DNA of 64,000 nucleotides from Salegentibacter salarius (GTDB lineage: Bacteria; Bacteroidota; Bacteroidia; Flavobacteriales; Flavobacteriaceae), in assembly GCF_900168265.1 (NCBI RefSeq), contig NZ_FVZF01000002.1, positions 1-64,000 on the forward strand, read 5' to 3'. Position 1 is the stretch's first letter. Each line of letters starts with the position of its first letter. This document shows positions 46,891 through 56,303 of this stretch, piece after piece. The notes under the pieces were generated by a model, which was not told the DNA's origin, ran no database searches, and worked only from the letters and a program-made list of their open reading frames with translations. The translations under genes were made by a program, and so were the position numbers.

Positions 46891-47376
46891 ATGAGCAAAG
46901 TAGCAGTAATAATGGGAAGCACCAGCGATTTACCGGTAATGCAGGATGCAATAGACATCCTGGAAGGTTTTGACCTGGAAGTAGAAGTAGATATCGTTTC
47001 TGCTCACCGCACCCCTGAAAAATTATTTGAATACGGAATAACCGCCCACGAGCGTGGAATAAAAGTAATTATAGCCGGTGCCGGAGGCGCAGCTCACCTA
47101 CCGGGAATGATAGCATCGCTCTCCCCGCTTCCAGTAATTGGTGTGCCGGTAAAATCCAGCAATTCTATAGATGGCTGGGATTCTGTTTTATCTATTTTAC
47201 AAATGCCGGGAGGAGTTCCGGTTGCCACCGTAGCATTAAACGGAGCAAAAAACGCAGGAATCCTTGCCGCTCAAATTATAGGAACTTCAGATAAATGTAC
47301 TTTAGATAAGATATTAGTCTATAAAGAAGGACTTAAAGAGAAAGTGATTGAAGGCGCCAAAAAGGTGAAAAAATAG
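46891..47376 (+). CDS. purE: N5-CAIR mutase (PurE)
   Basis: Converts N5-CAIR to CAIR; follows PurK in the pathway. It has 161 residues from the ATG at 46891 (MSKVAVIMGSTSDLPVM), which fits class I PurE; a longer frame (from 46855) would begin inside the palindrome at 46841-46873. Active-site motifs are MGSTSDLP, SAHRTPEKLFEYG and GAGGAAHLPGMIAS. A terminator follows at 47379. Confidence 0.96.
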   Translation: MSKVAVIMGSTSDLPVMQDAIDILEGFDLEVEVDIVSAHRTPEKLFEYGITAHERGIKVIIAGAGGAAHLPGMIASLSPLPVIGVPVKSSNSIDGWDSVLSILQMPGGVPVATVALNGAKNAGILAAQIIGTSDKCTLDKILVYKEGLKEKVIEGAKKVKK

Positions 47377-47378
47377 CA

Positions 47379-47408
47379 AAAGCCACGTCTTGCGACGTGG
47401 CTTTCTTT
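47379..47408 (+). terminator. Terminator after purE
   Basis: AAAGCCACGTC (47379-47389) pairs with GACGTGGCTTT (47394-47404) around a 4-nt loop, and T/C-rich bases follow to 47408. It closes the purK-purE operon. Confidence 0.85.
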
Positions 47409-47647
47409 GTAGTAAACTTACCTAAATCTGTAAAAAATTATTTATTAACCATTCTAAATATTTAAACCAGAAAAACTTTAAAGCTACTACAATAATTTAA
47501 GCGTCGAATATACATTTTTTTACAGAAAAACACCGTTTTGTGTTAAAAAAAGTTATTAAAAACGTCAAATTTAGGTTAAGTACATCTGCCTTCTCGGTTA
47601 GCCCGTGATTAATAAATAAATTAGACCATTAAAACAAAGAAGATATA

Positions 47648-49681
47648 ATGACCACTCAAAATAATCCACTTTTACAGGAATTTGATCACGCTCCATTTTC
47701 AAAAATTGAGAATAAGCATTTTAAACCCGCTATCATAAAGGCCATTGAAATGGCTCGCGAAGAAATCAATGCAATTGCATCAAATGCCGATGAAGCTACT
47801 TTTCCAAATACCATTGAAACTTTAGAATTTTCAGGAGAAAAATTAGATAGAGTAACCAGTATATTTTTCAATCTTAATTCTGCGGAAACCAATGAGGAAA
47901 TTCAGCAAATTGCCCAGGAAGTTTCTCCGCTTTTATCAGAATTCAGAAATGATATCATTCTAAATAAAGCACTTTTTGAAAAAGTAAAATCGGTTTATAA
48001 TAAGAAAGACCAGCTTGACCTGAATACCGAGCAAAAAACGCTTTTGGATCGCAAATACAAGGCTTTTTCCCGAAACGGAGCAAACTTGCCAATAGAAAAG
48101 CAAAACGAACTTAGAGATATAGATAAAAAACTTTCAAAGTTAAGCTTAGATTTTGGCCAAAACGTACTTGCCGAAACCAATAAATTTGAATTACATCTTA
48201 CCGATGAAAATGATCTAAAAGGCCTGCCGGAAAGTTTTAAAGAAGAAGCTGCACAAGTAGCAGCTTCCAAAGAGAAAGAAGGCTGGATCTTTACCCTTGA
48301 ATATCCAAGCTACCTCCCTTTTATGAAATATGCTGAAAACAGGGAACTTCGTAAAAAAATGGCACTTGCTTTTGGCTCTAAAGGATTTCACGGCGATGAG
48401 TTAGACAACCAGGAAAATGTGCTGCAAATTGCTAAGTTAAGATACCAGCGCGCACAGCTTTTAGGTTATAAAACCCACGCACATTTTGTATTAGAAGAGC
48501 GTATGGCCGAAACTCCCGAAAAAGTAAACAGCTTTTTAGACGAAATTCTTGAAAAAGCAAAACCTGCTGCCGAGCGCGAATTTAAAGAGTTAGAAAATTT
48601 CGCAAAAGATCTGGATGGAATTGACCAATTACAAAAATGGGATGCCGCTTTTTACAGCGAAAAATTAAAACAGAAATTATTCAATCTCGATGACGAAAAA
48701 CTGAAACCTTATTTCAAACTTGAGAATGTAATAGACGGAGTTTTCACAGTAGCTCAAAAACTTTATGGCCTTAGTTTTAAAGAAGTTTTTGATGTAGATA
48801 AATATCATGAAGATGTAAAAATCTACCAGGTACTTGATGAAAATAATAAAGAAATGGCCCTGTTTTACGCCGATTTCCACCCAAGACCGGGAAAACGAGA
48901 TGGCGCCTGGATGACGGGTTACAAATCGCAATACAAGAAAGATGGTGAGGAAGAACGCCCGCATATTTCTATTGTTTGCAACTTCACCAAACCTTCTAAA
49001 AAACAACCTTCATTATTAACTTTTAACGAGCTCACCACGCTTTTCCACGAATTTGGCCACGCGCTTCACGGGATGCTGGGAGATACTGAATATCCGAGTT
49101 TATCGGGTGCAAATGTCTATTGGGATTTCGTAGAACTTCCAAGTCAGTTATTAGAAAACTGGTGCTACGAGAAAGAAGCACTTCAACTGTTTGCCAAACA
49201 TTATGAAACCGGCGAAGTGATTCCTATGGAATTGATTCAAAAAATAAAAGAATCGGCTAATTTCCAGGAAGGAATGGCTACGGTAAGACAATTAAGTTTC
49301 GGAATGTTGGACTTAAGCTGGCACGGGGTAGATCCTTCAGCAATTACTGATGTAAAGGCTAACGAAGATAAAGCCTTTGCACGCACCAAATTGTTCCCGA
49401 ATGTTGAAGAAAATTGTATGAGTACCGCATTCTCCCATATTTTCCAGGGTGGATACTCTGCCGGGTATTATTCCTATAAATGGGCAGAAGTTTTAGATGC
49501 TGATACCTTTGAGTATTTTCAGCAAAACGGAATTTTCAGCAGGGAAGTTGCCAATAAGTTCAAGACGAATATACTTTCGCAGGGCGGTACAGATCACCCG
49601 ATGACGCTTTATAAGAAATTCCGCGGAAAAGAACCAAAACCCGATGCCTTATTAAAACGTGCCGGATTAATTGAAAAATAA
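47648..49681 (+). CDS. M3-family metallopeptidase (Dcp/oligopeptidase A type)
   Basis: 677 residues, a zinc peptidase degrading short peptides, likely cytoplasmic as no signal peptide is seen. The active-site motif HEFGHALHGML lies near residue 466; the third ligand Glu should be in SGANVYWDFVELPSQ. The C-terminal KFRGKEPKPDALLKRAGL is typical. It could be a peptidyl-dipeptidase or oligopeptidase A; sequence alone does not decide. About 270 nt of AT-rich DNA with no clear promoter precede it. Confidence 0.93.
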   Translation: MTTQNNPLLQEFDHAPFSKIENKHFKPAIIKAIEMAREEINAIASNADEATFPNTIETLEFSGEKLDRVTSIFFNLNSAETNEEIQQIAQEVSPLLSEFRNDIILNKALFEKVKSVYNKKDQLDLNTEQKTLLDRKYKAFSRNGANLPIEKQNELRDIDKKLSKLSLDFGQNVLAETNKFELHLTDENDLKGLPESFKEEAAQVAASKEKEGWIFTLEYPSYLPFMKYAENRELRKKMALAFGSKGFHGDELDNQENVLQIAKLRYQRAQLLGYKTHAHFVLEERMAETPEKVNSFLDEILEKAKPAAEREFKELENFAKDLDGIDQLQKWDAAFYSEKLKQKLFNLDDEKLKPYFKLENVIDGVFTVAQKLYGLSFKEVFDVDKYHEDVKIYQVLDENNKEMALFYADFHPRPGKRDGAWMTGYKSQYKKDGEEERPHISIVCNFTKPSKKQPSLLTFNELTTLFHEFGHALHGMLGDTEYPSLSGANVYWDFVELPSQLLENWCYEKEALQLFAKHYETGEVIPMELIQKIKESANFQEGMATVRQLSFGMLDLSWHGVDPSAITDVKANEDKAFARTKLFPNVEENCMSTAFSHIFQGGYSAGYYSYKWAEVLDADTFEYFQQNGIFSREVANKFKTNILSQGGTDHPMTLYKKFRGKEPKPDALLKRAGLIEK

Positions 49682-49688
49682 TTAAACT

Positions 49689-49824
49689 AAAGAGGCTGTC
49701 TGAAAAATTTTTAAATCGTCATTCTGAATTCATTTCAGAATCTAGGATTGTGGTAATTAAAACATGTTAGAAGCTGAAAACAAGTTCAGCTTGACGAAAT
49801 TAGACCTTTTCAAACAGCCTCTTT
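49689..49824. mobile_element. MITE-like structured repeat, 136 bp
   Basis: Terminal inverted repeats of about 19 bp with one mismatch (left aaagaggctgtctgaaaa, right ttttcaaacagcctcttt) enclose two perfect hairpins: 49721-49728/49734-49741 (attctgaa/ttcagaat) and 49771-49778/49785-49792 (aagctgaa/ttcagctt). Short cgtca/tgacg arms bracket them. It encodes no protein. Its ends match the sequence near the left-edge IS (327-345), suggesting it is mobilised by such a transposase. Confidence 0.65.
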
Positions 49825-49893
49825 TATTCTTTAATCAATTTAAGCCTTAGAAACCTTATAAGATCTATAACTTATAAATTCAATTACTTTCAT

Positions 49894-49901
49894 TAATTTT
49901 G
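49894..49901 (+). promoter_or_regulatory. Candidate -7 element of sigma factor gene (TAATTTTG)
   Basis: A perfect TAnnTTTG lies 21 nt before the ATG at 49923. No TTG at the standard spacing; the upstream MITE-like element ends 69 nt before it. Confidence 0.35.
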
Positions 49902-49922
49902 AAGTGACCTTGAAGCAAGCCT

Positions 49923-50474
49923 ATGCCAACTCATAAACTCGATCCTACAAAATGGGTGGATAAATATTCCGATTACCTGTTTAATTACGCTATTGTTAGG
50001 GTTAACGATCGCGAGGTGGCAAACGATCTAATTTCTGAAACTTTTCTTGCAGGCCTCAATTCTAAAGATAATTTTGAAGGAAGGGCTACAGAGCGAACCT
50101 GGCTTATTTCTATTTTGAAGCGAAAAATCATAGATTATTACCGAAAGATAAACTCTATAAAAGGTCAGGCTGAAGTTCGAATAAATTATTCAGATTCTGA
50201 AAATAATGGCGATTGGCTGGAAGAACAGGTAGCCGATACTTTTGATCGTACGGCCGAAGATGAAATGGAAAATACTGAGTTGGGTCTAGCCATTTTGGAA
50301 TGCCTTGAACAAATAAACGAAAAACACGCCGCGATATTTAAAATGAAAACCATTGATGGGGCTGATACTGAAGCGGTATGTAAAGAATTCAATATTAGTC
50401 CGTCTAACCTTTGGGTAATCATTCACAGGGCACGCACCGCATTGGCCGCCTGCCTTGAAAAAAACTGGTTCTAA
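49923..50474 (+). CDS. RNA polymerase sigma-70 family (ECF) factor
   Basis: 183 residues. The region 2 part (about 15-85; NYAIVRVNDREVANDLISET and ERTWLISILKRKIIDYYRKI) binds the -10 DNA and core polymerase. The linker is acidic (SENNGDWLEEQ). Region 4 (about 120-180; FNISPSNLWVIIHRARTALA) is the helix-turn-helix. Typical ECF factor, with an overlapping-style partner 3 nt downstream. Its trigger and regulon are unknown. Confidence 0.93.
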   Translation: MPTHKLDPTKWVDKYSDYLFNYAIVRVNDREVANDLISETFLAGLNSKDNFEGRATERTWLISILKRKIIDYYRKINSIKGQAEVRINYSDSENNGDWLEEQVADTFDRTAEDEMENTELGLAILECLEQINEKHAAIFKMKTIDGADTEAVCKEFNISPSNLWVIIHRARTALAACLEKNWF

Positions 50475-50477
50475 GTT

Positions 50478-50741
50478 ATGCCGAAACGAAAATTTTTCAT
50501 TTTTGACTGTTCAAAAGCAGAAAATTGCTGCGACAAAAGCCAATATAACGAAGCTGGAACACGCGAAAAACTATCCATGCTTATGCATTTGCTTTTATGC
50601 AAACCCTGCCGTAAGTACACTTCCAAAAACACTAAACTCACCCATTTAATAAAAAAATCTAAGCTTAGAACTTGTTCTGAAGAAGAAAAAAAAGCCTGGA
50701 AAAACAGTATTGAAAAAGAAATGGCTAAAGGAGAATCTTAG
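50478..50741 (+). CDS. Small Cys-rich protein, possible zinc anti-sigma factor
   Basis: 87 residues, no membrane segment. Two Cys clusters: FDCSKAENCCDKS and HLLLCKPC (an Hx3CxxC motif like that of zinc-binding anti-sigma domains). The gene starts 3 nt after the ECF sigma stop, so it is likely co-translated. It is probably a soluble anti-sigma factor; this rests on motif and position. Its end overlaps the convergent membrane-protein gene by 17 nt. Confidence 0.75.
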   Translation: MPKRKFFIFDCSKAENCCDKSQYNEAGTREKLSMLMHLLLCKPCRKYTSKNTKLTHLIKKSKLRTCSEEEKKAWKNSIEKEMAKGES

Positions 50742-51543
50742 CCAGCAGCCAAACTAAAAGCCAAAACACCGGAATTCCTTCCACCCAAAAAGCCGAATAA
50801 TAACCTCCCTGATCTATCCGCGCCGCTTTTATAAAATACGCCGAAACTAATAAGGTAAGACTTAAAGCAATTAAGTTGATTACTGAAAAATAAGATTTCA
50901 GTAATTCCAGAAACAGCATAATCCCCAATAATACATATCCAATTTTCTGAGTATTTGCTATTCCAATTTGCTGCGGAATTGTATCTAAATTCCCAGAATC
51001 AAACTTCAAATCCCTTATCTCAAACGGAAGCGTTATAGCAATTACAAAGAAAAAGCGCTGAAAAAAAGCGAGGCTGGTTTCCTGTAAAGCAACCTGATTC
51101 ATCAGTGGCAAAATAACAGTCACTCCAGCCCAAACAACGGCGATAATAAAAATTTTAATTCCCCCAATATTCCTAAGATTTTGCCTGTTTTTTCCTAGAG
51201 GAATAGCATATAGTAAAGTAAAAACTCCCAAAATAGCAGAAGCTAAAAGTATTTTTAATTCCTGCTGAAAAGCGAAATACAGCAAAGCCACGAAGCAAAA
51301 AAAAGAGAAAATCTGTATCAATTTTAGGTTTTGGGCGAGGCTGGCATGATGCAGTTTAGCGATGCCGGCATACTTCACAAAATTATAGCCGGTAATGCTT
51401 CCGAAGAAAATAAAAAATAGCAGGTTTTTATCAATTTCAATATTGAATTCCAGGAAGCTTATTAAGCTTAACGAAACCACGGCCAAAGCCACGTGCAGAC
51501 TACTATTTATATAGAAATCCAATATATTTTTAAAACGCTGCAT
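50725..51543 (-). CDS. UbiA-like integral membrane protein
   Basis: 272 residues with about eight hydrophobic segments. LPFEIRDLKFDSGNLDTIPQ resembles the second acidic motif of UbiA prenyltransferases (DxxxD), but the first (NDxxD) is less clear (GYNFVKYAGI). It could be an inactive or distant UbiA relative. Substrate unknown. It is divergent from gcvP. Confidence 0.7.
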   Translation of the reverse strand: MQRFKNILDFYINSSLHVALAVVSLSLISFLEFNIEIDKNLLFFIFFGSITGYNFVKYAGIAKLHHASLAQNLKLIQIFSFFCFVALLYFAFQQELKILLASAILGVFTLLYAIPLGKNRQNLRNIGGIKIFIIAVVWAGVTVILPLMNQVALQETSLAFFQRFFFVIAITLPFEIRDLKFDSGNLDTIPQQIGIANTQKIGYVLLGIMLFLELLKSYFSVINLIALSLTLLVSAYFIKAARIDQGGYYSAFWVEGIPVFWLLVWLLAKILL

Positions 51544-51640
51544 CCTGCTAAATTAATCATTCTTCTCGCAACCAAAACTGACGTTATAAATCTTAACAAG
51601 TGTATACGTCTAATCACTAAAAAATTACGTTTAAAATATG

Positions 51641-51648
51641 TACTTTTG
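51641..51648 (+). promoter_or_regulatory. Candidate -7 element of gcvP (TACTTTTG)
   Basis: A perfect TAnnTTTG lies 25 nt before the ATG at 51674. It argues for that start rather than the in-frame ATG at 51638, which overlaps the element. No clear -33 TTG. Confidence 0.45.
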
Positions 51649-51673
51649 CAGCACAAAACACAACTTTATTTTA

Positions 51674-54520
51674 ATGAGAACAGATTCTTTTGCCCTACGC
51701 CATATTGGCCCCAGAGAAAGCAATCTCCAGGCAATGTTGGACACCATTGGTGTAGATTCGTTAGAACAGTTAATATACGAAACCATCCCAGACGATATTC
51801 GTTTAAAATCACCCTTAAATTTACCTGCTGCACTTAGCGAAAATCAATATGCCGAGCATATTGGGAAACTAGCTGCAAAAAACAAGGTTTTTAAGACTTA
51901 TATAGGTCTTGGTTACCACCAGGGAATATTACCGGCGGTGATTCAGCGAAATATTTTGGAAAATCCGGGTTGGTATACGGCTTACACGCCTTACCAGGCA
52001 GAAATTGCCCAGGGAAGACTGGAAGCTTTATTGAATTTCCAAACTATGGTAAGCGATCTTACCGGAATGGAAATTGCCAATGCCTCGCTTTTAGATGAAT
52101 CTACCGCAGCGGCAGAAGCTATGGGACTTTTATTCGCTGTTCGCGATCGTAAGCAAAAGAAAGATGACGTAAATAAATTCTTTGTTTCCGAACAGGCTTT
52201 ACCGCAAACCATAGATCTTATTAAAACACGTGCCGATTTTATGGGCATCGAGTTAGTGGTTGGTAATCACGAAGAATTTGATTTTAGCGATAAATTCTTT
52301 GGAGCTTTAGTACAATATCCAGGGAAGCTCGGACAGGTATTTGACTATGCCGATTTTGTATCAAAATGTAAAGATGCTGATATAAAAGTAGCTGTTGCTG
52401 CCGATATTTTGAGTTTGGTTAAACTACAGGCACCGGGAGAACTTGGTGTAGATGTAGTTGTGGGAACCACTCAGCGTTTTGGAATTCCACTAGGATATGG
52501 TGGGCCTCACGCTGCTTATTTTGCAACTAAAGAAGAATATAAAAGAAATCTTCCCGGAAGAATTATTGGGGTAACCAAAGATCTTGATGGGAACCACGCT
52601 CTAAGAATGGCGCTTCAAACCCGCGAGCAGCATATTAAACGTGACCGCGCTACTTCTAACATTTGTACCGCACAGGTTTTACTGGCGGTGATGGCCGGAA
52701 TGTATGCAGTTTATCACGGGCCCGATGGTCTAAAATATATTGCTGATACCGTTCATTTTTCTACAGTTACTTTAGCTGAAGAACTTGAGAAAATGGGTGT
52801 TAAGCAGCTTAATTCAGCTTATTTTGATACGCTTCAGGTTAAAGCTGATGCTCAAAAAATTAAAGCTGAAGCCGAAAAGAACGAGATCAATTTCTATTAT
52901 CCTGATGCCGAAACGGTTTGTATTTCTTTAAATGAAACTACAACCCAGGATGACATCAATAATATTTTGAAGGTTTTCGCTAAAGTTTCAGGTGAAAAAT
53001 CTACTGAAATTGAAAGCTTAAAAGAGGAATCTGCAATTCCTTCAGCATTACAGAGAAAAACCGAATTTTTAACGCATAAAGTATTCAACCTTTACCATTC
53101 AGAAACTGAATTGATGCGTTATATCAAAAAACTGGAACGCAAAGATCTTTCTTTGAACCAGTCTATGATTTCGCTTGGAAGCTGTACCATGAAATTAAAC
53201 GCAGCTTCAGAAATGCTTCCTTTAAGCAATCCGCAATGGGGGAATATTCACCCATTTGTACCGGTAGAACAAGCTGAAGGCTACCAGATCGTATTAAAAA
53301 GACTGGAAGACCAGCTAACTGAGATCACCGGATTTTCTGCAACTTCGCTTCAGCCAAATTCTGGTGCACAAGGAGAATATGCCGGCTTGATGACTATTAG
53401 AGCTTACCACGAATCTAAAGGTGAAGGTCATAGAAATATATGTTTAATTCCATCTTCGGCTCACGGTACCAACCCAGCTTCCGCAGTAATGGCGGGAATG
53501 AAAGTGGTGGTAACCAAAGCTTCAGAAAACGGAAATATAGATGTAGATGATCTTCGCGAAAAAGCGATAAAACATAAAGATAATCTTGCCGCTTTAATGG
53601 TAACTTATCCATCTACCCACGGGGTTTTTGAATCGGCTATTAAAGAAATTACGCAAATTATTCACAATAATGGTGGGCAGGTTTATATGGATGGCGCAAA
53701 TATGAATGCCCAGGTTGGTTTAACCAATCCTGGAGTAATTGGCGCCGATGTTTGTCACTTAAACCTACATAAAACCTTTGCAATTCCTCACGGAGGCGGT
53801 GGCCCTGGAGTTGGACCAATTTGCGTTGCAGAACAATTAAAACCGTTTTTACCAGGAAACCCGGTAATAAAAACTGGTGGAGAAAATGCTATTGGCGCAA
53901 TTTCTTCAGCACCCTGGGGTTCTTCTTTGGTTTGCCTTATTTCTTATGGTTATATAACCATGTTGGGCAGCAAAGGACTTCAAAAAGCTACGGAATATGC
54001 AATTCTTAATGCCAACTACGTAAAAGAGCGTTTAAACGAACATTACAAAACATTATATTCTGGAGAACGTGGTCGCGCCGCTCACGAGATGATCTTAGAC
54101 TGTCGTCCCTTTAAAGAGAATGGAATTGAAGTAGTGGATATCGCCAAGCGATTGATAGATTACGGCTTCCACGCTCCTACTGTTTCCTTCCCTGTTGCAG
54201 GAACTATGATGATAGAGCCTACAGAAAGTGAAAGCAAAGCTGAACTGGACAGGTTCTGCGATGCGCTTATTTCTATTAGGCAGGAAATTCAGGAACTGGA
54301 TAGCGAAGAAGATAACGTGCTTAAAAACGCACCGCATACCATTACTATGTTAACCGCAGACGAGTGGAAATTTTCTTACACAAGGGAAAAAGCGGCTTAT
54401 CCGTTAAATTATGTTTCAGAAAATAAATTCTGGCCAAGTGTAAGACGCGTAGATGAAGCTTTTGGAGACCGAAACTTAATGTGTACCTGCCCTCCTATTG
54501 AGGAGTATATGGACGCCTAA
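51674..54520 (+). CDS. gcvP: Glycine decarboxylase (P-protein), single-chain form
   Basis: P-protein of the glycine cleavage system: PLP-dependent decarboxylation of glycine, passing the aminomethyl group to H-protein. It has 948 residues from ATG 51674 ([18 protein letters not shown]), both halves fused. The PLP lysine is Lys700 in [20 protein letters not shown]. Other blocks are [20 protein letters not shown] and [15 protein letters not shown]. No gcvT or gcvH is adjacent, as is usual in Bacteroidota. A large hairpin follows the stop. Confidence 0.97.
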   Translation: MRTDSFALRHIGPRESNLQAMLDTIGVDSLEQLIYETIPDDIRLKSPLNLPAALSENQYAEHIGKLAAKNKVFKTYIGLGYHQGILPAVIQRNILENPGWYTAYTPYQAEIAQGRLEALLNFQTMVSDLTGMEIANASLLDESTAAAEAMGLLFAVRDRKQKKDDVNKFFVSEQALPQTIDLIKTRADFMGIELVVGNHEEFDFSDKFFGALVQYPGKLGQVFDYADFVSKCKDADIKVAVAADILSLVKLQAPGELGVDVVVGTTQRFGIPLGYGGPHAAYFATKEEYKRNLPGRIIGVTKDLDGNHALRMALQTREQHIKRDRATSNICTAQVLLAVMAGMYAVYHGPDGLKYIADTVHFSTVTLAEELEKMGVKQLNSAYFDTLQVKADAQKIKAEAEKNEINFYYPDAETVCISLNETTTQDDINNILKVFAKVSGEKSTEIESLKEESAIPSALQRKTEFLTHKVFNLYHSETELMRYIKKLERKDLSLNQSMISLGSCTMKLNAASEMLPLSNPQWGNIHPFVPVEQAEGYQIVLKRLEDQLTEITGFSATSLQPNSGAQGEYAGLMTIRAYHESKGEGHRNICLIPSSAHGTNPASAVMAGMKVVVTKASENGNIDVDDLREKAIKHKDNLAALMVTYPSTHGVFESAIKEITQIIHNNGGQVYMDGANMNAQVGLTNPGVIGADVCHLNLHKTFAIPHGGGGPGVGPICVAEQLKPFLPGNPVIKTGGENAIGAISSAPWGSSLVCLISYGYITMLGSKGLQKATEYAILNANYVKERLNEHYKTLYSGERGRAAHEMILDCRPFKENGIEVVDIAKRLIDYGFHAPTVSFPVAGTMMIEPTESESKAELDRFCDALISIRQEIQELDSEEDNVLKNAPHTITMLTADEWKFSYTREKAAYPLNYVSENKFWPSVRRVDEAFGDRNLMCTCPPIEEYMDA

Positions 54521-54524
54521 CTAT

Positions 54525-54582
54525 AAAATTGCCTGAAAATTTTCTGCAGAAAACATTCTCTAAATTATTTTCAGGCAATTTT
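54525..54582 (+). terminator. Large hairpin/terminator after gcvP
   Basis: 54525-54539 and 54568-54582 are perfect 15-nt inverted repeats (aaaattgcctgaaaa/ttttcaggcaatttt). The 28-nt loop holds a second palindrome (ttttctgcagaaaa, 54540-54553). The 3' arm ends in four T, so termination is likely but weak. Confidence 0.6.
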
Positions 54583-54585
54583 ATT

Positions 54586-54603
54586 ATGTGATTTTCATCA
54601 CAT
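54586..54603. promoter_or_regulatory. CRP/FNR-like palindromic operator (TGTGA-N6-TCACA)
   Basis: TGTGA (54587-54591), six bases, then TCACA (54598-54602): the exact E. coli CRP core; the palindrome extends one base each side. It is centred about 55 nt upstream of the predicted start of the KAS III-like operon. A Crp/Fnr-family regulator could bind it; a chance hairpin is the alternative. Confidence 0.45.
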
Positions 54604-54637
54604 ATAAGTTTATTTTTCCGTTTTGTTTAAAGCTCAC

Positions 54638-54645
54638 TATATTTG
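54638..54645 (+). promoter_or_regulatory. Candidate -7 element of KAS III-like operon (TATATTTG)
   Basis: A perfect TAnnTTTG, predicting a start near 54649 and a leader of about 36 nt. A TTTG at 54622-54625 is only 12 nt upstream, so the -33 part is not convincing, in keeping with an activator-dependent promoter. Confidence 0.45.
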
Positions 54646-54684
54646 TAATTAGTACATTAGAGTTTAATCTTAATTAAAAGTCAG

Positions 54685-55743
54685 ATGAATATTAAAATTA
54701 CCGGCACAGGTAGTTATATCCCCAAAGTTATAACCGCAAATGCTGACTTTGACAATCATGAATTCTACAATCTTGACGGAACAGGTTTTCCGCAGGATAA
54801 TAAGACAACAATTGCTAAGTTTAAAGCTATTACAGGAATTGAAGAACGGCGTTATTTGGAGGAAAATTTAAATACTTCAGATATGGCTGTAATTGCTGCC
54901 CAAAAAGCTTTGGAAGATGCAGGAACAGATCCTGAAACTTTAGATTATATAATTGTAGCTCACAATTATGGCGATGTTAAACACGAAAGCATTCAGAGCG
55001 ATACCGTACCAAGTATAGCCACCAGGGTTAAATATCATCTACGCATCAAAAACCCAAAATGTGTTGGTTATGATGTGCTTTTTGGATGTCCCGGCTGGAT
55101 TGAGGGACTTATCCAGGCACAGGCATTTATGAAAGCCGGAATGGCTAAAAAATGCCTGGTAATTGGTGCCGAAGCCTTATCTCGAGTAGTAGATAAACAC
55201 GACCGTGATTCTATGATTTTTTCTGATGGTGCCGGTGCCGTAGTTTTAGAAGAAACCGAAGAAGAAGGTGGTATTCTCGCTCACGAATCAGGTACTTATG
55301 CTTTTAACGAAGCGAATTATATTTACTTCGGAAAATCTAACCGAACTGAAGCGCCAGACGATTTACGCTATATTAAAATGAACGGTCGTAAGATCTATGA
55401 GTTTGCATTAATGCACGTTCCTGCAGCGATGAAAACTTGTTTAGAAAATAGCGGTAAAAGTATAAAGGATCTAAAAAAGATCTTTATTCACCAGGCGAAC
55501 GAAAAGATGGATGAAGCGATTATAAAACGCTTCTTCAAACTTCAAAATCAGGAGATTCCAGATAAAGTTATGCCTATGACGATTCAGGAATTGGGCAATA
55601 GCAGTGTGGCTACAGTCCCTACCCTTTACGATCTCGTGGTAAGAAATAAAATCGCCGATCAACACCTTAAAAAAGGAGATATAGTGATGTTCGCCAGCGT
55701 TGGTGCAGGAATGAACGTGAATGCGATAGTTTACCAATACTAG
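54685..55743 (+). CDS. 3-oxoacyl-ACP synthase III (FabH)-like thiolase-fold enzyme
   Basis: 352 residues. The catalytic triad is complete: Cys135 in GYDVLFGCPGW, His269 in IFIHQANEK, Asn305 in ELGNSSVATVP. N-terminus is TGTGSYIPKVITANADFDN, with TGIEERRY. It could condense acyl-CoA or acyl-ACP units. Insertions relative to E. coli FabH (about 317 residues) and the operon with a methyltransferase and glycosyltransferase suggest a special product rather than bulk fatty-acid initiation. Stop and next start are adjacent (TAG ATG). Confidence 0.88.
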   Translation: MNIKITGTGSYIPKVITANADFDNHEFYNLDGTGFPQDNKTTIAKFKAITGIEERRYLEENLNTSDMAVIAAQKALEDAGTDPETLDYIIVAHNYGDVKHESIQSDTVPSIATRVKYHLRIKNPKCVGYDVLFGCPGWIEGLIQAQAFMKAGMAKKCLVIGAEALSRVVDKHDRDSMIFSDGAGAVVLEETEEEGGILAHESGTYAFNEANYIYFGKSNRTEAPDDLRYIKMNGRKIYEFALMHVPAAMKTCLENSGKSIKDLKKIFIHQANEKMDEAIIKRFFKLQNQEIPDKVMPMTIQELGNSSVATVPTLYDLVVRNKIADQHLKKGDIVMFASVGAGMNVNAIVYQY

Positions 55744-56265
55744 ATGTACGAAAATAGCTTCCCCAATAAACGATACAAGGAAACTTTAGAGTTTTTAGAA
55801 GCTAATGTACCTGCCCCTCAAAAAATTCTGGATTTAGGCGTAAAAAACCCTTTTTCAGAAATTATGGAAAAGCATAATTACAGGGTGCAAAATACCAAAG
55901 GGGAAGATCTGGATATCAACACTACAGCAGTAGAAACTACCGATTATAATGTGGTAACTGCTTTCGAAATTTTTGAGCACCTGGTTTCTCCTTATAATGT
56001 ATTATCAAATATTAAAGCCGATAAATTAGTAGCCACAGTTCCACTTAAATTGGGGTTTTCCAGCGCCTATCGCAGCAAAACAGATATGCGCGATCGGCAT
56101 TACCACGAGTTTGAAGACTGGCAATTTGATTGGCTTTTAGAAAAAGCAGGTTGGAAAATTATTAGCAGAAAAAAGTGGACCAATCCTGTCAACAAATTGG
56201 GAGTTAGACCAATTTTAAGATATTTCACGCCTAGATATTACGCGGTTTATGCAGAGCGGATTTAA
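55744..56265 (+). CDS. Class I SAM-dependent methyltransferase-like protein
   Basis: 173 residues. KILDLGVKNPFSEI is a degenerate SAM-binding motif I (only one of the usual glycines), and NVVTAFEIFEHLVSPYNVL is the motif of the DxxxxEH type. The C-terminus HEFEDWQFDWLLEKAGWKII is typical of small methyltransferases. It abuts the KAS III-like gene with no gap. It is short and its motif I is poor, so activity is uncertain. Confidence 0.8.
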   Translation: MYENSFPNKRYKETLEFLEANVPAPQKILDLGVKNPFSEIMEKHNYRVQNTKGEDLDINTTAVETTDYNVVTAFEIFEHLVSPYNVLSNIKADKLVATVPLKLGFSSAYRSKTDMRDRHYHEFEDWQFDWLLEKAGWKIISRKKWTNPVNKLGVRPILRYFTPRYYAVYAERI

Positions 56266-56303
56266 GCGAAATTAATCTTTGCAGAACCTTTAAATTTCGC
56301 CAC

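Noticed and set aside
50455-50649. 64-codon ORF overlapping the sigma stop
   Set aside because: The overlapping 87-codon frame (50478-50741) has the Hx3CxxC motif and a better start position.
51638-51673. Upstream ATG start for gcvP
   Set aside because: It overlaps the TACTTTTG -7 element, and the family N-terminus starts at 51674.
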